Part shown: positions 13,401 through 28,400 of the stretch, in pieces
Numbering within the stretch: position 1 is the stretch's first letter
How the letters are laid out: each line of letters opens with the position of its first letter
NCBI GenBank assembly: GCA_964035545.1
Contig: OZ037766.1
Span: 12,409,722-12,473,721, forward strand
DNA: 64,000 nt
Reading direction: 5' to 3'
Source: Bugula neritina
Taxonomy: Eukaryota > Bryozoa > Gymnolaemata > Cheilostomatida > Bugulidae
Program-made: the position numbers and the translations under genes
Notes under the pieces: generated by a model
Databases searched by the model: none
What the model was told of the DNA's origin: nothing
What the model saw: only the letters and a program-made list of their open reading frames with translations

Positions 13401-16400
13401 AATTGTTCTTTCATCTTCTTTTCCTTCTTTTTAATTTGGCCATCTTTGCCCATAGTCTCTTCTACCACTTTCTGAGCTACGAGCTCCCGTTCAAGAGCCC
13501 CATCCTCTTCGTCTCTCGCTAGCCAGCGATCGCAAGGGAATGAGTATGATATAGAGCCCTAGAAATATACCGGAATTTCTTGATTTTCAACCAGAGAACT
13601 TAATCGACAAGAAAACTAAAAAACATAAACAACCTGTTCTTCCCCTTGAACTCAGTGTCAGTCATTGCCAGTGTTTTGCATAGGTGATAATTGCAAGTAA
13701 TGTATTGGTTAAATTATATTATTATTACTTATTTATTCATTTAAGTGTCCTAAAAGCTCTACAAATATTGATCAATTTATTTATATTTTAATTCGCAGAC
13801 AACCTTTATAATACAATTTCTCACTTGAAAGATGTTTTATTGGTTAATGCAGCTGCTGCCTATGTAGCTGGGCTGTAGAGCAAGGTTTGACATTATTGAG
13901 CACATTAATTTTATTTTAACATTTGTTAAAATAACATATTGAATTGTTTTAATAAAAAGGACCAACATTTAGTTACTTCAATTAGATATTTTTGAAGAAA
14001 CTTGATTATTGTGAGTCATGTTTTTTGCAGCAATTTTATGTGTTTTTTCAAATAAAAAGATGATTTCTAACAATTTAAAAAACCATCTCTTAAAAGTTAA
14101 AGGTGTATTACTGATGATATTGACCTTTCCACTGTCATGAAGTTTCCTTATTGTCACGCTTGCCAAATGCCAACCATCTCCAAAGCCACTTCCGTCGTGG
14201 CCAATTCTAATTTTCTCAATTGTGTCCCCGACATCTTCCAACTCAACAATGAAAGTATCTAAAATTACACTTGAATGATCATCACAATACTAATTCATTA
14301 TTCCACATGCACACCTAAACAGCTGGAACTCTTACTCTACCTGTGTTTCCTTTGTTGAAATGTTTTTTTCTTTCTGATTTACTGGCACACAAGAACTTCT
14401 TCTCTGTGCAGACCTCTTTACCATAGAGTTGTATATATACATCAGCATTAGTATCGGCACCAGACCTGTTGGATGTGGACACTTTAACCTGTGTTACAAA
14501 CAAGAATGAGTGATTATAGAACGGCATTATCGGAATTTCAGATAAACTTATTGGCATGTAAGACAAAATGTCTGCAGGAGAAAATATCTCTTACAGAAAA
14601 ATGTTGGAATTTCAATATTGTACAAACAGCTATTCAGTAGCTTTTTATTTACTTCTTTCACTAAGTGATAAAAACATTTCAAAATATGACATGATGAGAC
14701 TTGAAAGCTGATTAAACTACAAATAGCCAGACTTGGGCAGTACATACTTCATATCTGATACAAGGATTGTATTCTACAGTGTCCAGGTCTTCAGGGTACA
14801 GCTCTCTTTCTAAAGCACCGTCGTCCTTGTTCTTAGCCAACCAGCGTTTACATGGAAATGACCATTTCTTTCCTAGAGAAGGGCAATCAACTTCTACTCG
14901 GTCTAAGAACCAAGCACTTCCTATTCCAGCATTGTCGTGACCAATCCTAAATACCACAATGCAGCGTTATAACAATTATAACTACATGGCAAATTGTTAC
15001 TATATTAACATAAGTAATAGCCTAACCAGTTGAAATGTATCATTTTCAGCATTGCCTAGACTAAATGTGTTAGAAATAAAAATAAAAATAAAATAAAAGT
15101 TGACATAACAATAAAACTGACAATTTATAACCCTAGAAATACAAGTTAACAAAACACAGCAACAATTAGGCCTATTAATTTGAGAAGTGAAAAAATAAAA
15201 TTCGTGTGATAAATCACAATAATTAATAATTATTGAATTTTCATTTATTGTTCATAACTTCATCCTCTTGGAAAACCTCAATAATATGAGTAATTTTGTC
15301 ACTAAAACTATTTGAGTGACGAAAACAATCATAGATGAAAGTTTATTTAGCAATTTTGCAAATAACACGAAGCTCTATTATTATTACTTGTAAACTAAGA
15401 TTATAGCTACTCCTGCAGAATAACATTTTTTTATAATCAGAGTCCCTGCAAAAACCTAAGGGCTATCAAAGTCTGTGATTCTAGGCAATAATGACAACAT
15501 GGATTAAACATTAGGCCTTCACTTTGTTTTGACTGAATGCCCTTTCTAACATCACTAAATTACTCAAAACACCTTCTAAGCCGGTGTCTCTATCCATTGA
15601 ACTATGGTGGTTAAATAACAGCAATGTAACATTTACCTCAGTTTCTTTAAATCTCCTACTTCAGCTGTTTCAACCACAAACTCATCGGTTTGCCCATTCT
15701 CAAACTTGTCTCTCTTATTGTCTACTGTAGCTTTTAGTGGTATTTTACCTAAAAAACGTTGAACATATTAGTATAAACAACATCTGTTTTAATAGTAAGT
15801 CAATCACACTCTAACTAGTACAAGTTTGATACATTATATTGTACGACATATCTGTGCCTAACTTTATAAACTTATATCATTTGTTGAATAAAATATCTTG
15901 CAATATTTACAGAGCAAATTGTATAAAGAAAAATTACTTCATAGTTAGTAGACAGCCAGAGTAGAGGACCACAATAATAAATGCATGCAATTGACTCCAT
16001 AACAGGGGAGGCACAGGTCTACCTGCTTCATTATGTTAGTATTGAGGGATGAGATGGTTAGAACAGGCAGTTGGTACTTACTATCTACACACAATACAGG
16101 ATCTGCATGCCAGGATTCCAAATATAAAAGTGTTTTTATAGACTAAACGTATACATGTAGATTTCAGTAAGTAATAAGCTGGAGATGCTTGTGGCCAGGA
16201 TAAAATTTAATCACAAAAGTTTTAGAATTTTTTCCAAAATTTATACTGTATATATATATATATATATATATGGTTTTTTACTCGCCTAATTTTCAAGAAA
16301 TTTGCTGTATTATAGAGAGTTTGCCAGCAACAAAAAGGGCATACTTGTAAAGTTTCTGTATCACGTGAAAAACTCAAAACAAATAAAAAAGAGTACCAAA

Positions 16401-19400
16401 TAACATAGAAATAGAGTTTGATAAAAGCTTTGGAGTACAGCAGGTGGTGTATGAATGTATCATGCAGTGTTACTGTACCTCCTTTAGTGTCCTGGAATTT
16501 CCACCAGGCTACACCTGCTCGCACAACTAAATAACTTGATTTATATTCGACAACCAATCATAACTAGGCATACATTTACAAATTTTTTTACAGATTTAAT
16601 ACCAGAATTCAAGTGCGTTACCAAAAATGTTTTAAGTAATCTCTACAGTATATGATATACGTGAACTTTAACTAATAATTGGCAAAAATATTTTTATAGT
16701 TTATATATCTTACTTTAGAAAACTTATATGATACAATAATTACAAAACTTGAATTATTTGTTATTATAACTCGTATTAGTATTACTCATTAGAATACAAC
16801 TGAGAACTGTAGTAGTACAGCATGCATGCACTGTCAGTTAGTCCTATGGTAAGTAATGGAGACTATAATCCTGTTATTGTTTCTAATCGATAAATTCAGT
16901 TTATTCCACATCAGTTGTACTGTTTCAAATTGCTTCACAGGTAAAATAATAACGCCAAATGTGTCAGCCTTCACAGTTTCAACCAACAAACAAACTTAAA
17001 GTAAGTAACTTTCACATCATAACGAATGATAATATTTTGAATTGCAATAAATATTTATGTTGTGCTAGTTTTAGCATACGCACAATATGGCATACAGAAA
17101 ACTTTTGAATTTTTTTACAGCAATTCATTTGTTTGTTCTATTGTAGAAAATTGTCTGAAACAGCAAAACTTTGCACTATTAGTTATTATCCACAGTGACT
17201 GATCTATACACTACATCTTAGTTTAAATTATAATGTTAATTTTACTTCACAAGTTTGATTCTTAAATTTTGAAAACTACAGTTTATTCATTGCCAAAACT
17301 TTGAAACATCAAATTAAATATGCATGTCAAGGAAGATGATTAGAAAGTTGCCTGGTTCTACCTATATGTCAGTAAGTATACACAAATAGTATTAACTTGA
17401 TACACGCAAATATGCGACATTATTAATTTACAAAAGTTAAAAGATTATTTTAATAACAAAGATAAATTTGCTAGAAACTGGTTATAAATTACGCATACAA
17501 GTAATCCAAGAAATAATTTTAAAAGCTATATAGTTAACGCATCTGACATCGGCAAGTAAATTCTGTAACACTGCACTTTGTAATAACAGATGGTGATGCT
17601 CTACCACACATTGAATGAAATTCAAATATCTTGCAAAAAGGGTTTAATGGATTGATTTAGGCGATTGATTCAAAATTATTTTAACTGTTCATAATTTGAA
17701 TTATTTTTTTATTATAATTACATTTTGCTTAGAGATATGAATTGATGAAAAAATGTTAGCTTGTAGGCAGAGTGAGTTGACCTTAGTTTTTCCTAACGTT
17801 AATTAAATTATCATATGGCAGGAAACAAATGAGCAGGTATGTTTTGCACAAAATTTCGTACGTGTGAAATGTGAATTCCCTCTCTGCGGCGAAACCCTTA
17901 AAAATAGGCAATGACTTCACATTTTTAAGCATATTATACCTAATAAATTGTACATGTTTGCAACCTTAAATACTGTTCTACACATATCACTAAAATCTAC
18001 GAAACATCACTATAACAGCTACTGACAGAAATTTCTGAACAGTTTGATAATTCATTTCAACTTGCAAAAAGATTTTAGTGGGCTGATTCAGAAAAACTTA
18101 TATATAATTTTTTTTAATTGAAAATGTACATCCTCTAGTTATATATCTATCTAATAAAGAGAAAATTAATGTTTACATGCTATAATTATCACATAATTTA
18201 TTTTGGGATAGTTTTGAAAACATGCAACTTAATTTAATGTCCTCTATTAGGCTGTAACTGTATAAATTGTATATTTATGATCATACCACTTTTAAATACT
18301 AGATAATTTAGGTTATCAAATAAAGTATTGATTACACCTATGAAAGAATGATAAGACATGTACCTGTATCATCTTTCTCTCCAAACAGAGTGAGGTAGAC
18401 ATTAGCATCAGTTCCTGAACCAGACACGTTTCCAGTCATAACATACACATGGTACGTCTCCAGTGCAGCTGTAAGTAATTTCCAACAAGATGTACAACGT
18501 GACTTTACCAACAAAATTTTATTACTTACTATTTGTATATATTGATTAACATAACTTATTAATAAATTAGCCATAGTCATCACAGTAGGTGAGTAACAAA
18601 GTTATATAGCACCGAAAAGTCATTTGAACGATTTTTAAAAATTTAAATTAAATTCAACAGTTGCACAATAAAAATTGTCAAAGTATTCACCATGACTTTT
18701 CACATAAAAATATAACTCAATAGATTACCAATTGATAACAGAGGGGCAATTTGCTTAAATTATTTATATTATAATATTATAATGCTGACCTTTAGTTTCT
18801 AAGGCTACCTCATCTCTGATAGCCTTAATTCCTTTGCCACTCAACTTAGCTTTAAGGCTGGGGTCCACAGGAACAAGTGTTCTCATTATTTGTCTATCAT
18901 CTTCATCTGTAGCCAGCCACCGTTGACACGGGAAGAAGTATGACTTCTTTGCCAATGTGTCCTCAATCTGTAGAAAATCAGATTAATTTGAATTTGATAA
19001 ATTTTATTGTGAGAAACATTGAACACAAGATTCAAAGGGTCAAAGATACAATCATTATAAAAATTTAATATGTGCAGTAAATTTATTACAAAATCTGGCG
19101 AGATTGCTATCAGAATTAAGAATAACACAATACAGTATTTGTAGGTACAATTTCCTGACCTCAACATAGTCTAGGAACCATGCTCCTCCACCTCCTTTGT
19201 TATCGTGCCATATTTTCAACTTTTTCAATGCACCCAGGTCGACAGCATGAACTTTGAATGTATCAACCTAAAACCATAACATGAAATATTTGACAGCAGC
19301 ATGTAAAACATAATTTGTATTTTTAGATCTCTAGCTAAAAACTCCCAACAGAAAAATATTTTCTCATTTGACCAACGCATTCAATTAAATTCTAGTAAAT

Positions 19401-22400
19401 TAATGATAAACGCCAGAAATTATATAAACCAATGTTTACTTCAATTCACCCTTTGCTAATATAGCCATACCATATCATTGATGAGAAATACCAAATCGAC
19501 ATACCTTGTTTTGCTCAAACTTGTTCATGTTGTCAGAATCTTGGAGATGTCTCTCCCCGGTATCCCCTTTCTCTCCAGTCAATGTGATGTACACATTAGC
19601 ATCAGTTCCAGCACCGAATACATCACCTGTCTTTACTTTCACAATGTACTCATTTTCTACAAGTAATTTCAGTTATACTGAAAAAATCTTTACATAGCTC
19701 ATATAATGGTAGAGCACATACTATATCAGATATCATAGTTGATACAGTGTGTAGATTACGCTAATAGTTACAATCCAAATTAAACTGTAAAGTTAAAAAA
19801 ATAAACTTCAATTTGGTTAACAAATAAGTAAAGTAACTTTTAACCTTCAACCTTACCTTCAAGTCCACCATCTAACGGCTTCCCACTTTCATCTGTTGCA
19901 ATTAGCTCTCTTACTATCTTCCCATCATCTTCACTTCTGGCCAACCACTTTTTACAGATAAACCAATAATCTTCTGTAGACATTTCTGGAGTTGTCTCCT
20001 CGGATGATTCATCAGATATGAACATGTCTTCTTCGTACCGGCTAGACTTGCGTGTGGCAGCATTTTCATATTTTCGTAAAAGTGATTTCTTACGATCTTT
20101 GCCTGCTTTTCCTTTTTCTAAAGATTCCATACTGCCTTGCCTGCTCAGCTTAGCGCTAGATCCTGCACAATAAACCACAACATTTTTTATTTTAACACAG
20201 GTTGGGCAAAAAGTAAAGTTTATGAAAATAAATGCTGCAAAAAAATAAGCTCTTGAAGAAATAAATCCCATAAAATTAATGTGGCTAAAAGTTGCTGAGC
20301 ATTTTCTGTCTGTTTGTATAAACTTTGATGCAAAGTAAAATAGCTGAAAGTACACTGATTCTTACTAACTACACTATTTTCTTAACACAGGGCTGTCCAA
20401 CAGGCGGCCCCAGGGCTGGATGTGGCCCCCCCCAGCTTACATTTTTGTGGCCCTCAAAGGCATAACGCATAAAATTATTGTTCATACCTTACATGGATTA
20501 AAGTGAAAAAAACCTTTTTAAATGTCCCATTTATACACATATTACAAAACATACAGCCTGGACTTTATTGTGCAATGATTCATAAGAATTTGGAATAACG
20601 TATTTGAAAATTACTGATGCTGTGGCCCCCCCCCAGCTTAAGCTAAAGTTCACAATGTGGTCTTTGCCATGAAATATTCCCTTTCAGTAGCCCTCACTCT
20701 GAAAAGGTTGGACACCCCTGTCTTAACACATTGCCAACCGGTTGATAAAGTAAAGCAATATTGTTCTATCAAACAGAAGTTTACCTATTAATATATATTT
20801 TTATTCTCCACATGAATACATGGTGTTAATGATAAATGCAGGCACTAACACATCGTACACCCTCACCTTTTCTTTGAAGAGGCTTTTTGCCTTTAACTGG
20901 TTTACTACTTCTGAATGACCCTGACCTAGATCTGGATCTGTCAGTCATAATCTCGTCTTCACTATCAAAATCAGAGAGTCTTCTCGAGTCAGAGTCATCA
21001 GAAAACCTGTACAGATATGTATGTAGTTACAGATATGTATGTTGTTACAGATATGTATGTAGTTACAGAGAAGAAGTGATGGACAATTATTAACTTATTT
21101 CATCAAATAAGATAGGTTGAGTAAAATCAGATCAAAAACATTTTGTTGACAAATGTACAAAAACTCAGATTACGCCAAAAAATTGAAGTAGCCATTTTGT
21201 GACTGCAATCTCAAAACATTGGTATGAAATAGAAAATGCAAATTGTCTAAGATTTCGTAGAAAAGAGAAACACAAATAAAATTTCTCAGAAATTTGTGCA
21301 TTACTATACTCTACATATGATGAGGAACAATTGTCCTCATGCAATTGTAGTGAAGAAACAGACACATTAAATGGTTCACTTACTGGTCACTGTAGGCTCC
21401 CTTAATAGATGAGCCCTTCTTTTTCCTTCCTCGAGAATATCTGTCTGGTTCTGGAGACTTGGATTTTGCTCTTTTCTTTGTCACTCGTCTTTTGGATTTT
21501 TTGGTTGGATGCCGCTGAATCAAGATCTTGTCCAGATGCCAGCCCGAAAAGGTGCCTTTACCATCATGGCCGACTCTGATTTTTTGTAGAGGCCCAATAT
21601 CCTTAGCTTCAATCTGAAACAGATGTCGCATTCTGTGTGTGAACTTTGCTATTTTTAAGATATCATGTTTAACTTATCAACCTCAACTCACTTTAAAAGT
21701 AGAGTCAACAATGTTGAACGGTAAAGAAAGTCTTGTCAAGATAAAGACTATTACTTGTAAAATGGCACAGAACATGTCTGCCATAACTAATATATCACAA
21801 TTATATGTACAATGCATGAAAATTTTAAAATGCTGAAGTGTGATTACAACATTATGTTATTTTTTCTAATGCAATTTTACAGAATGTTTAGTAGCTGCCT
21901 GGGAACATCATAAAGCAGACAAATCAATACTGCAGCAGTATAAATGACGCTTTATTCAAAAAATAAAATTATAGTCAACTAAAGAGCCCCATTTAGTACT
22001 TATATTGCTGTTTTGATAAGCCATTCCTACGTTTACTGTAGAATAATTCCACATACATAAAAGTTTCAAAATGATGCAAGTAAAGGGCTTACTGTAAAAG
22101 CATGTTGAAAAAACTTGTCTCTCTTACAGTAAGCATGAAACTGTAGAATGTAGACTGAGTAGATTATTAGACATCAAGGGTTTTAGTCTGATTTTGTAGC
22201 AAAAAAAGAAAATTTATAAAGGCTAGGCAAACTATTATAGTATTGAGACTGTTAAGAGTTTCAATGTTTCATTAACTTTACCATGTATATATCACCACAG
22301 ACAAGCAACATAACTACAGTTTACACATCTGGTATCTACCTTAAACTTGTCAACTTGTCCCTGCTCAAAGTTGTCTGTCCTGTTTCGTAGTTTGTATTCT

Positions 22401-25400
22401 TCCGTCTTCCCATCCTCACCATACATCTGTATGAAAACATTAGCATCTGTCCCACCACTGCGTATGTCTGACGTCCACACTGTCACCTCATATGGTATTC
22501 CTGGATATGCAAAGATATATCATATAAAACTCAAATAACGCAAAATTTTATGCTGCTACAGGTTAGTTGCCAACACTACAAGTAAGGTGCTATATATACC
22601 AAATGCTTAAACCATATTTATACGAAACATAGAATGCTTATTAAAATTGTTAAAATTAATTCATGCTTAAAACACAAATTATCTGGAAAAAATAACCTAT
22701 AAAACATGACCCTGCTTCCCCAACCTTGATGTTTTTATCAAATGTCACTGAAAACCCCACATACGTTTATCAGTCTTGATAGTTTCAGTTGGCTCCAGCT
22801 CAACTTCCAGCTTTCCATCTGCCTCGTCCTCAGCGAGCCAGCGGTGCATTGCAAACCTGTAGCTGTCCCCAGTAGATGGCACTTCTATGACTAAATCATC
22901 AACAAACCATCCAGCTCCAACACCAGTCCCATCATGTCCGAGTCTAATCTTTTTAATCTGAATTCATAGAATCCAAGACATTGATGGTAAAGTAACAGGT
23001 TTAACATATCTTGACACCAATAGATCATCAGACATAACAAACATACCAAATATTATAGAAAAATTCTAAGATAATGAGTGGTTTCTTAAATCTTATAAGG
23101 AGTTGTCTTTTAATTGTGACATATAACATACAATTTCAGCTCAAGTTATAAAATCCATATATTTAATGATGTGAAAAAGGACTTTCTGCAACTATATAAC
23201 ATAAAAAAAATTATCTTCAGTTGCTTTAGGCTTTGAAAACGAATGAAGAATATTTTCAGTAACTGTATGTAATAATTTACAATAAATCTCTATCAATTAT
23301 CTATGGTTGCGAATACAATTTAATTGTAGAAGAATTTTCTTAACTTTAGTAACTATTGGCTTTATCATATTATAGTCTCAAAATTTTTCTTTATGGATTT
23401 TGAAACTAAACTTCTATGAAAATAGTTTATTGTAACTTGACATAGCTAAAATATTGAATAAAGTAAATTATAGAAAGACTACAAGGATTCTACAATAATA
23501 ATACATAATTCAACACTTTTAGACTGCCTAAATGTGTGACATATTCGAATCTATAAAAATAGCTTATCGCAAAAAAGAACACTGATTTGCAATGCTAGAA
23601 GTCTCCCACATATGGTGTAACAGCGCAGTGACTAAACTCTACCTTTCCAATATCAGTAGCCTGAAGGGGAAACTTATCAGATCTCCCGCTTTCAAACTTG
23701 TTGGAAGTATTTTCTGCACTTCTCAGCTGAAGCACGCCCGTGTCGCCTTTATCACCAAATATCTGAAAGGATGAAAAATTGTTGGCTTTCTAAAATCGTT
23801 TCTCTCAAAACTAAAACATGGTTGAGATTCAAAGTCCTGCTGCTAATTTGTACATATTATGCTATTAGAAAAGTAATAACGTACTGAATTCAACCAATGA
23901 AATATTTCATGCACTATAAAAATATGTTTCACAGTTGTAAAAGGGTAAAAGTTGTTTACAAATTGTTTAGATATACATTTAACTTTACATCATGCATTCC
24001 AAGGCAATGTTGCCCCAGTATATAACAAAAGCTGTTTTTCTGATGTTCCTATAAGTAGTATGCAGGTAGACACAGTAGATCTCAAGATTTCTAAGTGACA
24101 AAAGTGCTTCAACTGTGCAACATGAATTTACTTATATTCAGCAGATGAGTGATTTCAAAACAGACTTACTTTGAGATACGCATTGGCGTCTGTACCGGCA
24201 CCATTGACATTTCCTGTTTTTATTGTCACATTGTAAGTTGTAGTGGAAAGCAACTGCAAGCCGCCGAGAGTAATTTCCCGAACTATCAGTCCATCGTCCT
24301 CGTCAATTGCCAGCCAGCGATTGCAAGTGAATGTCTGTGTGTACTTATCAGATCCCTCCTGTTTGACTATGACTTTGTCCAGGAACCAGCCAGCTCCTGC
24401 GTTCTTCCCATCATGTCCAACACGAATCTTCGACAACTTTTTTAGCGTCACCGCCTCAAATGTGAACACATCCACCTAAAAAATTTTAAAAAGTTTAATC
24501 ACTCAGTAATAGATTTAATAATCTACAGTCCATAAATATAACAAATTCACACATACTTACAAAAACTACTTTGTAACGGAACTCAATTATTAAGATAGTG
24601 AAGCAAAATTTGTAATTATAATTATAATTGCTTTTTTTGCATTTGATTGGTTAACATAAAATTAAGTAAACTATTTATATCTATTTACAACAATGCAGAA
24701 TGGTTGAGCTTACATTGCCTTTTTCGAACTTGTTTACATTTGTGGACGAGGAAAAGAGGGGACGATCACCAGTATCCCCCAATGCACCGAATACATTCAG
24801 AGAGACATTGGCATCAGTACCGGCACCTCTCTTGGATCCAGTATGCACTTCAGCAATATATTTCACCACTGCAACACATTAATGGCAATAAATTAAACTT
24901 ATTATGTAGTTAATAGCAAGAACTCTTGCAATAAATTCTTTCATCTAGATTTTGGTAATAAATATTATAAAGAAATTGAAAAATAAAAATATATTATGCC
25001 ATTTTCAAAATATTGGCATAATAATCTTTCATTTTCATACAAATGCCTGAGATATAATGAATGAAGGTTATTTACATGGTAATGGAGTTTTGATTCCAGG
25101 TCCCTCAGCCGGGACCTCTCTTACAACAGATCCATCATCTTCATCAGTAGCCAGCCACCTGTTACAGTTGAACAAGTACCTTTCTTTTGTTGTCATGTTC
25201 TCCATCTCTACCTGCATGCACGAAGAAGAGTTGAAAATATCTCTTAATCTCTTAACGAAACACTTATTTAAACATTCTAATTCTACAGATTTTTGGACAC
25301 AATTCTAATTATATAATATCTTAATAATATATTTGGGCATACAGTATACCAATTATAAATAATAAATGCTAGAAAAATCAACGAAATAATAATGATTTTT

Positions 25401-28400
25401 CAACTTTTATTTCCCCTGGTCTTTGACTATAATAAACTAATTTGGTATGATTTCGTCAAGAGAGAAGTGAAATGGCTATCAGACATCGTCTTACAAATCT
25501 ATGACACAGTAAAACAAAAACCGACCTTGTTAAGGTGCCATCCGGCTGCAGGATTGCTATTGTCGTGTCCAATTCTGATCTTGAAGGGCTTACCAACATC
25601 AGCAATTTCTATTTTGAAGTTGTCTACTTGCCCGGCCTCAAAATTATTGGACTCGTTATCAATCCAGTACTCGTCCGACTTGCCTTTGTTGCCGTAGACG
25701 ACGAGGTATATGTTTGCGTCAGTTCCAGCCATGCGTATGTCACTGGTGTGAATCCACACATACCAGGTAACTTCTAGAGATATACAATGTGTCTGTGGAA
25801 GATGGTGTTTCGACATATCGTTGTATATATAGGATAGATGCTTACTACTAAACATTAAAGTATTAATAAAACTAAACCAGTACAATACTCTATAGTCTAT
25901 ATGAAATATAGGTTACCTGACAGCAGAGATAAAAGCCTCTATTCACGGTTCCATCTTCTTGTTTCTACTTAAATCTACGTTTATCAGCTGCATTCGCTGG
26001 TTTTTATGACCGTTATGTTATTTTAGATAATTCAGCCCTAACTCTGTAGACTATATTATATGCTTGTTCTTTGATTTATGCAGACTCTTTTATTAACTAC
26101 TGTGTAAATCATCAAATTTTCTTAATATAATTATTACCGCACATTGATTTGTAAAAAAAAACAATTATTTGTGGTCTAGCTAGAGAGTTGTGTTTTATAT
26201 ATAAAACAGTTTTTAAAACGCACAGCTGTTACTTTTATGTAATTGTTTTTTATTTGTACTCTCCAACATAATATGAAAAAATATAATTTTCGACCATGAG
26301 CAATCTACTCATGCAAACCTCTATTGGAATTTACATATTTAAGACATTACCCTGCATGCATTTATTAAAGGACTTTTCAGGTTAGCAGTTTGAATATTAG
26401 ATTTGAGAGTGTACATTTAAGACAGAGACAAATTGTGAGACTGGAAGAGGGTACATGTACTCACGTCTGTTAATAACAGCCGGTATTAGTAACCAATATC
26501 ACAACTAGTGACTTCTGACACTTACCAACTGAAGGCGCTAGTAATACACATACTATATGATACTTTCTATGGTGAAATTATTTGCAAACATATTACCATA
26601 TTATTACTATTTAGAATAAAATAAAATTTACAACAGAAATACTAATATTTATCTAAACATACTATGGTTTTTGGCAAAGGCTTAGAAATAAAAAGAGCTA
26701 TCTTTCCATAAGCTTAAGACTTCAACGCTTGGATTTCTCATTATCACTTATAAAGTAGACTCACCCAAATATGTATTACTATTTAATGGCATATAATTTG
26801 ACAAAATCTAATAATTTTTCAACGCAGCAGTGTAAATGCGCATTTAATTAGAGTGAACAAGTTGTAATACAATTGTCTAACACTGCATTAAATATAATGA
26901 CAACTTTCAAGTATGAATTGAAAGGCATGAAAATACTTTAGTTTACTAACTTTTTTCAATTTTCTTTCTCAAGTCCAAAAGTTCAGTTAGTGTATATTCA
27001 AGTAGCCCCTCTCCCTCATCTAGAGCTAGCCATTTACCACAAGGGAACGTCTGCTCTATCCCAGCACTAGGACATTTGACGACTACCTACAACAGAGACA
27101 AATTATGGAGACTGAAACAAAGACAGTAATACAGTGCAGCTTGCACAAAGTAACAATCAAGACAAGATTATAGAGTCAAGGAGCCTCATGCTAAAACATG
27201 AATAAAAAGACAGACAGACCAACAGACAGACTGATTGAAAGGTAGATAAAGCTACCAATGTTCTTGACTGGCAAACTGTAAGTGGTACAAAGTAAAGATT
27301 GTGCATAGTTAAAACCAAGGAATCAAAAATTAAACACTGAACTTGAATATATATTTCAACACATAAGTTAACTCAAAAAAGTATCAAAACACTTTCAGCT
27401 ACGCTGAGTATATCAAGAATAAACTACGTTTTAATGAAATGCTAGTTGTAGTAAAGTGATGTGACAATTACATAATTACGTCAGGAAACTTAGATATAAA
27501 AGTTTTAGTAATATATACAGAATATCCATAATACGATCCAGCTAGACAAAAATAAAAAGCATGAGGTTTACGGATTTCATCACAACCCAAGTCATTCACG
27601 AGGTTTCAAATTAGGCTTTTGAGTGAAAACAACTTCACTTCATGAATGCTTAACAAATGCAAATAGCTTCTAATATTTTTCAAAAACTATTATATATGTT
27701 TTGCAACCCTAAATTTTGCTAGAAGCTTCTGAGACAGCAGCACACAAATAATTTAGTAGCTTTTTCATGTAGAATCCATAGCTAGCTACCTGCTGACAGA
27801 ACCAACCGGGCCCGGCGCCACCATTGTCATGTCCAATATCAATTTTGGATAAAGGGCTCAACATCTGAGCCACTTCTACATTAAACTCATCTGTCTTTCC
27901 TCTTTCAAACTTGCCGTTGTTGAGCCATATCTTCCCACTAGTCTTAGTGCCACCTTTCCCTCCATATAACACAACGTAGACACGAGCAGATGTGCCTGCC
28001 TGTCTCTCATCTCCTGTCTCCACCTGTTCATTAACATTACATTCAATGCAATCCTGCTTTGTACAATAGAGTTTGCAAACTGATAATAAGCAAACATGAA
28101 ATTTTTTTCCTGCTATGAATATGTTTGCACAGTAACAATTCAAATATGTCCACATGAGCTCTATTCTTTTACAATAGACAACTTCTTCAGGCACTTTAGT
28201 ATCGTATCAACAATTCAATAGTCAATTTAATGAGTGAAAACAAATCATAAAACAATACACAACAGTTTTTTATGATAAAGTTAATTGTAACATTTAATAA
28301 TTTATTAGTTGGCTACTTATTGTATTGTTACTATTATTAATTTATTATGATTATAGAAGTATTAAAATTACTTTAATTTATATTTATATTATGCACCAAA

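Noticed and set aside
16222-16557. 111-residue minus-strand frame as a separate gene
   Set aside because: Only the WWKFQDTKG part has splice-like borders; the rest is AT-rich intron and a TA run. Kept only as a candidate microexon.
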